Origin: Fragilariopsis cylindrus CCMP1102
Taxonomy: Eukaryota > Bacillariophyta > Bacillariophyceae > Bacillariales > Bacillariaceae
Length of the DNA: 64,000 bases
Assembly (NCBI GenBank): GCA_900095095.1
Contig: FMBT01000473.1
Location: 1 to 64,000, forward strand
Reading direction: 5' to 3'
Translations under genes and position numbers: made by a program
Notes under the pieces: generated by a model
Seen by the model: the letters and a program-made list of their open reading frames with translations, nothing else
Told to the model about the DNA's origin: nothing
The model's database searches: none
Shown here: positions 33,759 to 44,770 of the stretch, in pieces
Layout of the letters: each line of letters opens with the position of its first letter
Numbering within the stretch: the stretch's first letter is position 1

Positions 33759-35473
33759 CTATAAGCCGCAATTCTTCTTATGTGATAATCTCCAGTGTTC
33801 TTTCTGGCATCTTCTTGAACAGTACGCCACGCTGTTGCACCTCGAGCATGTATTAAAGCTCTTCACATGAACCTCGACTTCCTTACATGTAGGATTCGCA
33901 CATCGAGCGAGTGGACTAGCTGTATACATGTTTATCATTTTCTCCCTCTCTATCCCAGTGAGATTTTTACAGTCACAGTACCGGCGTAAAGCATCATTCC
34001 ATTCTTTTGTTTGATGCATAAGTTGATTTTTGGTAATATCCCAGTGCAAATCGTTCCAATATAGCGTTTTGTCATTAATTCGCATCTCACAAATATCAAC
34101 ATACATATCGACGTCCCAATCGTACATTCCTGATATTCTATCCGGATCCTCAGAACTAATGAGTGATAACATAGACATCTTTCGAAATTCGGAATAATCA
34201 AATGATTTCGCCTCATCTAATAATTTGCTTGAGACTTTTGAGACGAGTCCTAAATATTCCCCATTGTAATCATTTTGGTAGTTGTGCTGGGTACTTTCTG
34301 ACCAACAGCACTCCAAATGTTGTTTATACTCGTCTACGTCATTATAACCACAACGGCAGTTAGCTAACGGAGAATATCGCCATCTTAAGCTCGATGTATT
34401 CTCGCTGTCATTATTATTCTCGTAGTAATAATATGGAACTTGTATCGAGCCGCATGCAGCTGCACCGTGACATTCTTTCCATGGAAGTCTCGACCCGCAG
34501 CGGCAATGTACAAGTCTAATCTTATCCTCATCAGATTTGAAGTTCTCCATGGTTCGTATGAGCTCTGATTGCTTCGAAATCTTGGCCAATTGATATGCAT
34601 TTTTATTACCTAAATTCAATGAATGCATATACATGTTTTTCTCTTTGTACATCTCATTGCAATCTGCACCAAGCTTCACTAGTTGTATGGCACATTCTAA
34701 ATTCCCTCGTAGTGTCCCGGCCAATTCTGGTTGTACTTGAAGCATCTGTCTCTTTTGATCTTGCGATGATATACCAAAAAATGCAAGGTTCGAACATGCG
34801 AGTAAAAGCGCCGTGGTATCACACGTAAATGCTTCCGTATCGGAAGAAACCACTTCGGATAGCTTTTTTGTCCGATAATCAAGAGCCGCCCCCAAGGCAA
34901 CTGCTTTCTCAAGGAGGAGTATATCACCCTTCTCTGCTGCATAATGGAGAGTGTTGTAATTTTTGTGGTGAACATTTCGAAGATATGAGTAGTTGACGTC
35001 TTTGAGTTGGTATTGTTTTTCCAATTCAACTGTTAATTGTGTGTCTTGAGATAAATGATCTCTTGCAACTTTATTCCACGCGACAATTGTTTCCGGTAAA
35101 ACTTGGAAGAATGGCTATTGGTACTGCTATTATTATTGTTATTGTCGTCGTCGTCGTCGTCGTCAACGGAACTTTTGTTGCTTATCATTGGGATTGTTTC
35201 GTCGATAGCTGTGGGGGACGTGATATTTTCGAGTTTTTTCCATTGTCGTAATTTATGATATGCTCGTGCCAAACGAAATATATTCTGGTTATTCCGTTCA
35301 CACTGGACAGCTTTAAGTGCTTCATCCTTCTCAAATATCCAACCATTTTCCGGAGTTATTGCTTCATCACCCGTCTTATCGCCTATATTATTGCTGCTGC
35401 TTGACTTCCGATCCTTATTCGTTTTATTCCCCCTCGAGGAGGATGACTTCGACGATGCTGACTTCTTCCCCAT
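33759..35473 (-). CDS. Ankyrin / SEC-C-like / MYND zinc-finger protein (one frame break)
   Basis: The frame from Met 35473 (MGKKSASSKSSS; ARAYHKLRQWKKLENI) runs into Asp/Asn repeats and then out of frame. One base must be gained near 35105-35115 to continue into VLPETIVAWNKVARDHLSQD and LKDVNYSYLRNVHHKNYNTL. Ankyrin-like units follow (YNTLHYAAEKGDILLLEKAV, CAIQLVKLGADCN), then CRCGSRLPWKECHG, a SEC-C-like zinc motif, and a second Cys cluster (CRCGYNDVDEYKQHLECC). The last 45 residues form a MYND finger (CKEV..CSRCNSVAYCSRRC, then HWRLSHKKNC). MYND fingers bind proline-rich partners. The product would be about 565 residues. The break could be a sequencing error or a real mutation. Confidence 0.8.
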
Positions 35474-35885
35474 TATTATTAGCTTTTATCGACTTCTAAT
35501 GGCGGGGCGCTACTCGTTCAACGGTTATTCTTTCTTGTTGATTTATTTTGTAGGCACGTAAGATGGATGTAAGATACTATGGCTGATGTGAAACTACTGT
35601 TTTACCTTCCAACTTCCATACGGTACTACTGTACGTACAGTAGAAGACAAAGAACAAGGAACAAGATCTTCAGAAAGCATTGATTTGGGGGCGGGCGATA
35701 TTACCTGATTGAAAGGGGGAAATATATTCTATACGATCCCCCAAATCAGGTAACCAGCCAGCCTATGATCGACAGTATCAGAGATTTGCGGAGAATTTTT
35801 GCTAGTTTCACATCTTTCTTACCCACACATACCCTTCGTCTCTTTTCAACTGGTAAGAGAGTGAGGGAGTAAGAATACTTTCGTC
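35474..35885. promoter_or_regulatory. Bidirectional promoter region with two mutually exclusive hairpins
   Basis: 412 bp separates two divergent start codons. GATTTGGGGG (35682-35691) pairs perfectly with CCCCCAAATC (35738-35747), and TTACCTGATT (35701-35710) pairs perfectly with AATCAGGTAA (35744-35753). The two right-hand arms overlap by four bases (AATC), so only one hairpin can form at a time. Whether this is a factor-binding site or an RNA structure cannot be told from sequence. Confidence 0.5.
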
Positions 35886-37974
35886 ATGCAATCGGAACCG
35901 GAATCAGAATCGGAGCCATCATCTTCTCCCAATTTTTTTTGTAACGGTGCGGCATCAGCAGCAGCAGCTGTGTCTTCACGATTGCCGATCGATAATGGCG
36001 AGGAGATGATTATTAAGACAGAAGAAATACCTTCTTCCTCTTCAACAAAAAATAGTACTAGCGTGAAGGTGAAGAAAGAAGAGGAGGAATTGGTTGACGA
36101 CGAAGGTAATGGTTATAATGATGGTGCAAGTGCAAGTGCAAGTGCAAGGAACATGAATCATGATTTGAATCGCTCTGTCAAGAAAGAGGAGGAGAACGAT
36201 AATGATGCACACGATGAAGGTAATAATCAAAATGATGGTACAGGCGCAAGTGCAAGTGCAAGTAATATGGATTATGGTTTGAATCGCTCTGTCAAGAAAG
36301 AGGAAGAGAACGATAATGACGCACCAAATGACGATGGTGATTACGATTACTCTGATTGGAAGGTAGGAAATTGGTGCTTGCTGTTACCGGCTACTAATAA
36401 TAGCAAGACTCGGCAGGAACAAACAGAAGGTGATAGTGCAATTGCTGTCACTACCAAAACCAACGTCACTTCAACTACTACTGGCTTTAGTAGTAGTGGT
36501 ACAAAGAGGTCAGCACGTCAGCTTCGGTATATCAACGATGGTAGTAACGAATGCGAAACGGCTGCCACCGCTGGGCCTGATGTAGATCCTCCCCCAAACA
36601 GAAAATTGAGACGCAAAGAAAGCATCACAGATAAGGATGACAACAGCAACATTAAAATTGCTGCAATCAATCATGAAACCGACAACAATGCTGATGTCGG
36701 TATCGATATCAAGGAAAAGGTGGAAGAAGGTAGTAGTGAACAACACAATGTCAACGCCACCGTTGATGATAACGATAACACCAATACTGACAATAGTAGT
36801 ATCAACAGCAATAATGACAACAATAATGATGACGATGACGGTTACGAGTCGTGGACGGAAGGGAATTGGTGCTTACTTCTATCTCCTATTGTAGACAGAA
36901 ATGACGACAAAACGAAAAATAATTCGTCGTCCAAACTCTCCGTTAATTCCAAAACTACTAATAGATGTAAGCGCCGACGTAGTTCCCGTCATCGTATTTG
37001 TGGTGTATCTCCAACATATTTGGAGGTCGATGGTATAGACAAAGACGAAGACGATACGATGTATGATGATGAAGACGATACGCCGATGGGCGATGATGAT
37101 GACAACGATGGACCAACAAAGAGAACAAAAGGCACTATACCTCACAAAAAATGGAATGAAATGTTCCAGAAACTTGTTACGTACAAAAAGGAACACAAAT
37201 CTGCTATTGTTCCTGTCGAGTATGCAAGAGATCTTAAACTAGGAAATTGGGTAAGTAATCAACGATCGTATTACAAAAACAAGACCCTTTTTACAGAGCG
37301 TATCCATCGTCTTGAATCGATCGGTTTTGTTTGGGATACATATGATGCACAATGGACAGAATTTTTCCACAAGCTTGTTTCATACAAAAAGGAGCACAAA
37401 TCTACCAATGTTCCAAATAGATATGCAGAAGATGATCATTCCCTTGGCAAATGGGTGAGTAATCAACGGACATCTTACACTAAAAACGATCTTTCGATAG
37501 AACGTATTAATCGTCTTGAATCAATAGGTTTTTGTTTGGGATCCATTAGATGCGCAGTGGAGGGGAATGTATAGCAAACTGGTTGCATACAAGAAACAAA
37601 ACGAATCCACACAAGTACCGTTTTACTACACAGAAGACCCTCCTCTTGGGAAATGGGTCCATACTCAACGAACATCTTACAGTAGAAAGGGTCTTTTGAT
37701 AGAACGAATCAACCTTCTTGAATCGATTGGTTTTGTTTGGCATCCAATGGATGCGCAATGGATGGGAATGTATATCAAACTGGTTGCATACAAGAAACAA
37801 AACAAATCCACACAAGTACCGACTTACTACGCAGAAGACCCTCCTCTTGGGATGTGGGTCTTTACTCAACGAAAATCCTACAAATGCGGTAAGGCACGAT
37901 TTCCGGAAAAGCGACTCAAACTTCTGAACTCAATCAATTTTACTTGGTCAATGAAGAAGGCAAACAAAAATTAA
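35886..37974 (+). CDS. GNWC-box / HA-domain protein (paralogue B), one frame break
   Basis: The N-terminus is Ser/Asp/Asn-rich with repeated SUMO-consensus-like sites (IKTEE, VKKEEE, SVKKEEEN twice) inside a duplicated block of about 50 residues (ASASA..LNRSVKKEEENDNDA). Box 1 is DYSDWKVGNWCLLLP (about residue 154); box 2 is GYESWTEGNWCLLL (about residue 318). Four HA domains follow from about residue 420: WNEMFQKLVTYKKEHKSAIVP, WTEFFHKLVSYKKEHKSTNVP, then WRGMYSKLVAYKKQNESTQVP and WMGMYIKLVAYKKQNKSTQVP. The frame breaks at about 37531-37535, where TTTTT should be TTTT to keep IGFVWDPLDAQW open. Only one change separates it from an intact gene of about 695 residues. It is likely nuclear (basic patch NRKLRRKES); the function is unknown. 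Confidence 0.82.
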
Positions 37975-38491
37975 TACGTCCGAAAGGTCTTGTGGGTGTG
38001 TCGGTACGACGATCTAGACGCTTGGCTTTGTAATGCCGCAAGTAAAAAGTAATAGTACACAATTATAAATATTGCAATCAAATAAACAAAAATAATCCAA
38101 AAAGAAGAGCGATATTAAATGCATAGGACCTTTTATTATGTTACTACGTTTTTTTTTTGTTTTTGGTGTTAATGCATTATTTTTTTCATTTATTCGCTGT
38201 TATGCAACATGACACATTGTTAAAAATCATTATCTGATTTTGTGACATGGATGTTATTCATGTGGTGATTTTTGGTGGTTAATATATGATATGATATATA
38301 TGTGGTGATGTAATAGTAATAGTAATAATACACGGTACTTCTTTTTATCTTCTTCTAATATACAACTGCCTGAGGCAGTAGTTGCCTTCTTCTGTTTGTT
38401 ATTGATGTTGATGTTTTTCCATCGATAGATATACCATTCCATATGGACAATCCATTATCTAAAACAACAACTTTCTTTCATGCAATACCGG
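37975..38491. other. Convergent intergenic region
   Basis: 3' flanks of HA paralogue B and the E2 gene; poly-T and ATATGATATGATATATATG sequence near 38285. No supported gene. Confidence 0.45.
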
Positions 38492-40124
38492 TTAGTGCTT
38501 GGGGGAAATTTGTGGATGAAAGGATTTGACTCGACTTGATTCACTCGATTTGAGTCTTGAAATCTTAAGTAGAGTAGCAGCAGTGCCATCCTCGCTGGAA
38601 GGCAGTGCATCTACTGATGCTGCTGCACAAGAAAGTAATACCGCCGATGTCGGTGCTACCGCATCGGTAGTAATTGTTGGTCCTAGTAATGAATACAACT
38701 TCTTCTTGTCATCCTTCTCCTCCTCACAACGAGAGGAAGAAGCAGTAGGAGCACATGTAGTAGTAGTACGACGTTTACTTTTACTTTTACTACTACCACT
38801 GGTTGCTGTACTACTAGTACCCCTACTACTCCTACTACGTATTTCACGTCCATCCAATAACTCTTTTAATCTTTGCAATAATGTACGTACCTCCTCACAA
38901 GAATGTTTGGTACTACTACGTGGATCCAGTTCTTGCCATTGTAATAATTGTTCCTGAATGTGATCAGAATTTAATAGAAAATGCTGGATGACAATTTCAG
39001 TAAATTCTGTATATTCATAATTCCGTCGTGATGGTAATTTAGATGATATTTTCTTCTTCTTCTTTCCACCACCAAGACCAGGAGAAGATGATGATGACCA
39101 TATGGGTGACCATTTACTCTTTCTTTTACTATTACTACTACTACCAGCATTCGTCGTGGTATTGTCTTGTTGTTGTTCTTCTTCTTCACGTAGTTGTCTT
39201 TGTTTTTCTTCTTCTTCCTCCTTTGCCTGTTGTTGTTCCTCTTTTTGTTGTAATTTGAATGCAATTTTATGTACACGTCGTTTTTCAACACGTTCTTCTT
39301 GCAGTAAAATTTTCTTTAATGGATATATGATAGCCCATCGCAACGTTTGTTTACGTATTTCTTTATTATAACGTATTGATTCCTGTTCATATCTTTTTTG
39401 TCCTTTAAAGTTTTCAAAACCAGGTTCATTATAATATGGTTCGTCTGTACCAAGAATCAAACCTTGGATGGATAGTATTACTTGTAATAATGTGGATGAA
39501 TTAGAGATCCATCCTGGACCATGCCATGTACCTAATAATGATAAACATACTTTACCACAATTATATAAATTTGGATTAAATCGCACCGAACCATTGCCGG
39601 TGGTTAAAAATTTCACATTTGGAGATGAATTTGGATAATCTTTTAAATAACAATCAAAATAAAATAAACCATTCGCATAGGGCGTGTCATATGGACCCGT
39701 GATTAATATCCGTGGTAAATCGAATCGATCTTCTGGTACACGTACAAATATGGATCCTTCGGGTGTAGCTGGTAACGTAGTAGCATAATTCATATATTCA
39801 CGATGTAATTGTCGTATATTCATCATATTACCAGTAGTACTATTTTGTTGATGTTTAGTAGTGACAGCAGTGGTGGAAGTGATTTCATCCTGCGGATGTT
39901 CTTCTTTTTTTCCTTTTTGTTGTTGTTCCTGTTCATTTCCTCGTCCTTCCTTCTTTACCTTTCCATCGATGACGTCGTTGTCATCATCATTAGTGTTATT
40001 CTCCTCCTGTTCTTTATCCTTCTCCTCCTTCTCTTCTTGATCCTTCTCAAACACATTTGCATTTGCATTTTCATTTTCATCTTCATCTTCATCACCATCT
40101 TCATCACCATCGCTCTCTTCATTG

Positions 40125-40168
<44 letters not shown>

Positions 40169-40702
40169 ATCATCGTTTTCATTATTATCATAGTATTTGA
40201 TAGTATCATTTTCATCATATTCCACAAAACCCATACGTAATGGACCTAATATTCTTAAATAATCTTTTTGACGTTGTTCAATTAATTTATTTTTTTCCGC
40301 TGCAGTAGCAATTGCAACATAATCTTTTTGTTTGTGTTTGATAATACTAATATTCTTTTTGTTTGATGACGAATCAATAGTGTCAACGATATGAGTACTA
40401 TCAACTAGAGCTGTAGCTGTAGCTGTGGTAGTATGAGCAGCAGATGCTGCAGCTGTTGTTGTCGCAACGAGAGAGGATGATACAGTATTATCACCATCAC
40501 TGTTGTTAGATGATGACGAATGATTTAGCTGCTGTTGTTGCTGCTGTTGTTGCTGCTGTTGTTGCTGCTGATGCTGATGCTGATGCTGATGCTGATGCTG
40601 ATGAACATTAGTACCATTACTATTACGATCCGAATTATGATCTGATCTTCGTACAAAACATTTGAATAGGGATGTAGCAGTCTCTTTGAATGTCATTATC
40701 AT
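38492..40702 (-). CDS. UBE2O/BIRC6-class ubiquitin-conjugating (E2) enzyme with disordered flanks
   Basis: An intact 736-residue gene. The UBC core is at about residues 291-465: RQLHREYMNYATTLPATPEG, SIFVRVPEDRFDLPRILITG, YFDCYLKDYPNSSPNVKF, then FNPNLYNCGKVCLSLLGTWH and LLQVILSIQGLILGTDEPYY. The catalytic Cys is the one in GKVCLSLLGTW (about residue 385), and the LLGTWHGPGW extension is characteristic of the UBE2O/BIRC6 group, which can act as combined E2/E3 enzymes. The N-terminus carries His-Gln and poly-Gln runs (40530-40612) and a long Asp/Glu tract; the C-terminus has a Lys-rich coiled segment (QQKEEQQQAKEEEEEKQRQL) and a Ser-rich tail. It acts in ubiquitin transfer; the substrates are unknown. 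Confidence 0.88.
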
Positions 40703-41538
40703 TTGTTATTGTTTTGGTTTTTTTTGTTACAGTACAAGTACAGATCCTTTTTCGGACAGATGCATAGATTGATTGATGCATACAGTAGATGTTTCTTTGT
40801 TTGTTTTTTTGTTTCTCTCTTTCTCAGTAAAGACAAGGGAGTTACGATTACTTGTTTGGCTGACACCATATATATTAGATTGTGTATGATTGCTGTTCTC
40901 CAGATTCTGTATCGTATATCGATAGATCGCATAAGACACAAGTGAAAGAAGAGTTGTTCGGTTTTGGAGAGTTTATCCGCGACGGGATTAAATTTGCCTT
41001 CACGTGCATGCTGCTGAGCAGGATTTTTATTTAAGAGGGGGGGATGTAGAAATTTCTTTATACTACGGTATATATCTCGATTGTTTTGATTTTGACAATA
41101 ACAACAATCAGTTTCAAAAAACAAACGAGAAAAGTTGAAGAAAAAGAAATTACCTTCCCTTTTTTTTGGTTTGCGACCAAGCAATAAATCTTTTATTGAC
41201 AACAATCTATTCGCGCTATTATCTCACTTGTTGATAAGCTGTGAGGTTATTTAAACATAAACTGATAAATATTTTCTCAAATGCCATCAGAAAAGAAAAA
41301 AACACAACTGTAACAGTAGGGCTGTGCGAATGAATTGTAAAATATAGAAACAATTTTTTTGGGAACCTATTAATCTAATTTCCTAATAGAATATACTTCA
41401 AGTTTCAAAAAGACAAGAAAGAAATAGAATGTACAATACATCATGCATGAATTAATTAGTAGTAGTAAATTCAACAGTCAGCTCGTTAAAGAGCCCCGAC
41501 CAGAATGTTTATTTGGCTGTTGTTGGTACTAAAAAATC
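40703..41538. other. Intergenic region between E2 gene and HA paralogue C
   Basis: Upstream flank of the E2 gene and downstream flank of the HA gene. A G8 run lies near 41036. The open frame at 40699-41205 (-) is Lys/Asn-rich and overlaps the E2 start; I see no family signal. Confidence 0.45.
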
Positions 41539-43197
41539 TTATCTCGCTGACCAAACAAAATTAATGGAATTCAAAAGTTCCAAGCGTTTTTTCGATAAAA
41601 TACCCCTAGCGGTATTAATATAGGCCTGCCGTTGACTACCGACCCACCTGCCTAATTCAGGAACCTTCATATAACACCGTGGCACATTCGTTGATCTGTG
41701 CTCTTTCTTGTAGGCCACAAGTTTTTGATACATCTCCATCCATTGCTCATCAAGTGGATTCCAAACAAATCCGATAGAGTCCAAACGCTTTACCCGTTCT
41801 ACGGGAATTCCTTTCTTATTGTAATAAGTTCGTTGATGACTCACCCATCTTCCAAGTTTTGGATCTTTTTCATACCTATCTGGAACGATAGTGGTGTGGT
41901 GTTCCTCTTTGTATCTTACAAGTCTCTGAAACATTTCATCCCATGGGAGTGTCTTGTACGTTTCCCAGACAAACCCTACGGAATTCAATAAGTCCACACG
42001 GTTTTCTCCTATCATATCATTATTGTGATATCTTCTTTGTGTGCTCACCCAATTTCCAAGTTTTGGGTCTTCTACATATATTTTTGGAACAGAAGTAGAT
42101 TTAAATTTCTTCTTGTAAGCAACAAGTTTCTGATACATTTCATTCCATCTTTCATTTTGCGATTTTTTGCAAGTTGTAGTCCTTTTTGCTCTCTCGGTTG
42201 ATTTATTTAATTCATTAGACGGGGGACGACGACGAGAGCTGCGGGTGAGCGTAGTATTGCTAGCTTTGGTCGTCATGGAGATTACTTCCGACGACGGTTG
42301 ATGTTTAGATTTTCCATCCTTATCACAATTAGGAAGAGGTAAGATCCAACACCAGTTGCCTTCCGTCCATGATTTATAACCATCATCGCATCCTTCCTCT
42401 GCATGCTCATTATTATTTGTACTACCTTGTTTCTTTTCCTTGATAGCATTGTTATTTTCATTATTATTTTCATTTTCATTTTTATTATTATGATTGACTG
42501 GAGAAGCTACAAAGCTATCATCGTTGTCTATTAATTGTTCTCGTTTGATGGAACTGACAGTATCGGTATTGGAATTTAATTTTCGACAGCGTCTCGTCTT
42601 CTTTTTGGGAGGAGCTGAAAAAAGTGCCTCATCACCCTCATCACTATTAATTTTACCATCATCGCCGTCTTCTGTTTTCATACATCGGCGACGACTACGA
42701 TTTTTGTTGTTCTGAATTTCGAATTGTTGTTGAGTTTCATTACTAATATTTTTATCACTATTATCCTTATTCGCGGGTAACACCCAACACCAATTTCCTG
42801 CCTTCCAATCACTGTAATCATCCTCTTCACTATTCGACTTAGTTACTTTATCTGGGTTGACGTCCTTCTTGACTTGTAGTAGTTGGACCCTGCGACTTGT
42901 TTTATCGCCATCATCGTCATGATGATTTTCAACACATTCATCTTCTTTTTCTTTCTTCACACTACAAATATCCATACTGGTGGCGGCGACAATAGGAGTA
43001 GAATTACATGCTGTAATATTTGATGACGACGACGACACTACTGCTTCCGCCTTAATGGACGATGATGACGACGACGACGACGACGAAGGAGGAGAAGGAG
43101 AAATAATCTCATCATTATCATTGAGGTTGTTGTTCATTATTGATGCCACGTTTTTTCTCTTGAACAAAAAGTTTGCCTCGCCAGAATGAGAGGACAA
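41539..43197 (-). CDS. GNWC-box / HA-domain protein (paralogue C), intact
   Basis: A single intact exon of 552 residues and the best reference for this family. Order: poly-Ser and acidic N-terminus with SUMO-consensus-like sites (IKAEA, VKKEKE); box 1 DYSDWKAGNWCWVLP (about residue 126); basic patch PPKKKTRRCRK; IKREQ; Asn/Glu-rich spacer; box 2 GYKSWTEGNWCWILP (about residue 274); Ser/Arg stretch RSSRRRPPS; three HA domains (WNEMYQKLVAYKKKFKSTSVP, WDEMFQRLVRYKEEHHTTIVP, WMEMYQKLVAYKKEHRSTNVP), each ending in LxSxxFVW. The final domain stops right at NFVWSAR. No helicase motor is present. It is likely nuclear from the basic patches. The molecular role is unknown; HA modules are otherwise found appended to helicases. 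Confidence 0.88.
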   Translation of the reverse strand: MSSHSGEANFLFKRKNVASIMNNNLNDNDEIISPSPPSSSSSSSSSSIKAEAVVSSSSSNITACNSTPIVAATSMDICSVKKEKEDECVENHHDDDGDKTSRRVQLLQVKKDVNPDKVTKSNSEEDDYSDWKAGNWCWVLPANKDNSDKNISNETQQQFEIQNNKNRSRRRCMKTEDGDDGKINSDEGDEALFSAPPKKKTRRCRKLNSNTDTVSSIKREQLIDNDDSFVASPVNHNNKNENENNNENNNAIKEKKQGSTNNNEHAEEGCDDGYKSWTEGNWCWILPLPNCDKDGKSKHQPSSEVISMTTKASNTTLTRSSRRRPPSNELNKSTERAKRTTTCKKSQNERWNEMYQKLVAYKKKFKSTSVPKIYVEDPKLGNWVSTQRRYHNNDMIGENRVDLLNSVGFVWETYKTLPWDEMFQRLVRYKEEHHTTIVPDRYEKDPKLGRWVSHQRTYYNKKGIPVERVKRLDSIGFVWNPLDEQWMEMYQKLVAYKKEHRSTNVPRCYMKVPELGRWVGSQRQAYINTARGILSKKRLELLNSINFVWSAR

Positions 43198-44770
43198 TAG
43201 TAATGAGATGACAATAATGCTTCAGCTTTCGTATGATGATTCCGATTTGATTTTATTCTGTTTGAAATAACTATTTCTCGTCCAATACTATTCTTTTATA
43301 CTGCACAATTCACTTGACTAGAATGAGTTCGATCTGTCACTCATACACTTCACTTTGTTGTGTATCATTTGCGTCTTCGTTTTGGCAATACGTTACAATT
43401 AATTGTACAGTACGGTAATGATTCACAAGAAGAACACACTAAAATCAAGTAATTCAATGATTGTGATGGAATTACTAGTAGGCTCGCGCTCGTTTTAGAG
43501 ACGGAATCGAAAAAACACCACGATGCTGTGGTGAGACTATTTCAGCTTGATCAACTGGAAAATACGAGCGCGAGCCCAATTTCTGCATTCCTCCATGCGC
43601 AATGCCCGCTCGCTAGGTAGAACAAAAAAATCACTTAAGTATTTTTTTCAACTTCCTTGCATTCCAAGAATTGACTGTTTTCAATCATCACGATTTGAGT
43701 GAAATTGCTTTTACGCGTAATTAATAGTAGAGATGATCTCATAAAAAAAGATATAGATTTTTTAAACCGCCTTTTTAACACTTCACCACACTTACTGGTA
43801 CGTTATCAATTACAATGAATGAATTAAATTAGTTAAATTTATTGTCGACCATGGTACTTAATGACGACGAATGTTCCCTATTGTGTCTGTATGTTGTATT
43901 GTATTACTGAATGATTGTAGAACTTTTCCTGGTGTTCTGGAGTTGCTTTTTGGACCCAAAATCGATTGATTCTTCATTTTTTGCCGTCCGTGTCGTCGTC
44001 GTTGTCGTTGTCGTCGTCATTGTCATTGTTGTTGGTGTTGTTGTTTTAATCATGTCCGCGTTTTCTTGACAAGAATGATGCCTCTTCTTTTGGATCTTTC
44101 GTCCTTGCATTGAAACATTCATGACCATCCATGGTGTTATTGATTGGAATGGATTCTTTTGTTCATTAGAGGCTTTTTTTGAATGGAACCCATCCGTTTG
44201 ATTGTATTTTTCGCGCGCTGTCATCGGCGGCGTCTTCGTCGTCGTTATTACCGTTGTTGGGTTTATTGTTGTAATACTTCATTTACTGGCGTCCTCCCCA
44301 TAATTGCCGATCCTTTTGTTTTAATTCCTATATTTCTGTATTGATTCTTGATTTAAAAAAAGCATTAGTCTCACCGTTGCTTTGCTTTTTCCATTATTAT
44401 TCTTTGTTATTCCCTCTTTTCATATTATTTTCTATGTCTCCTTCTTTTGTTCTATCGTATTGCGGCGGATTTTGTTTCGGAACGGTCGGGTTGCTTGATG
44501 TCATTCATTATCTTGCCGTCGTCATCATTTTTTCTAATCGTGTCCGCATTAATTCGATACATTTCCTCAATTTCAATGACAAAAAAAATGACAAAACTGC
44601 CATGCACCAACTAACAACAAAAAGACACACTACCGGTTCTTACTTGTTCACTCGTTGTAAACTTGTACTACTTAGGAACTCAAGAAACAGTCACAATCAC
44701 AATCATCATCTATTATAAAGATCCTACCACTTCTTTTTAAATAGACGATAAAATAATATCATCAGTAATA
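43198..44770. other. 1.6 kb head-to-head intergenic region with a small palindromic element
   Basis: Holds the 96-bp inverted-repeat element described separately. Frames at 43904-44224 (-) and 44341-44718 (+) are low-complexity or start at TTG and have no family signal. Confidence 0.45.
43481..43576. mobile_element. 96-bp palindromic MITE-like element
   Basis: The ends are perfect 12-bp inverted repeats, GGCTCGCGCTCG (43481-43492) and CGAGCGCGAGCC (43565-43576), and the inner part forms a second hairpin CACCAC-GATGCT-GTGGTG. A diverged partial copy at 56205-56265 shares GGGCTCGCGCT, GTATTTT, GAAATAGTCTC and the following bases in the opposite orientation. Two copies with the same terminal sequence support a non-autonomous element rather than a chance hairpin. 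No target-site duplication is obvious. Confidence 0.6.

Noticed and set aside
39809-40240. 143-codon plus-strand frame, strongly hydrophobic
   Set aside because: Antisense to the Asp/Glu and Lys-rich N-terminal region of the E2 enzyme; Ile/Phe/Val runs come from GAT/GAA codons read in reverse.
43904-44224. 106-codon minus-strand frame with Thr run
   Set aside because: Much of it is repeat-derived (GTCGTC/GTTGTT on plus) and the remainder has no family signal.
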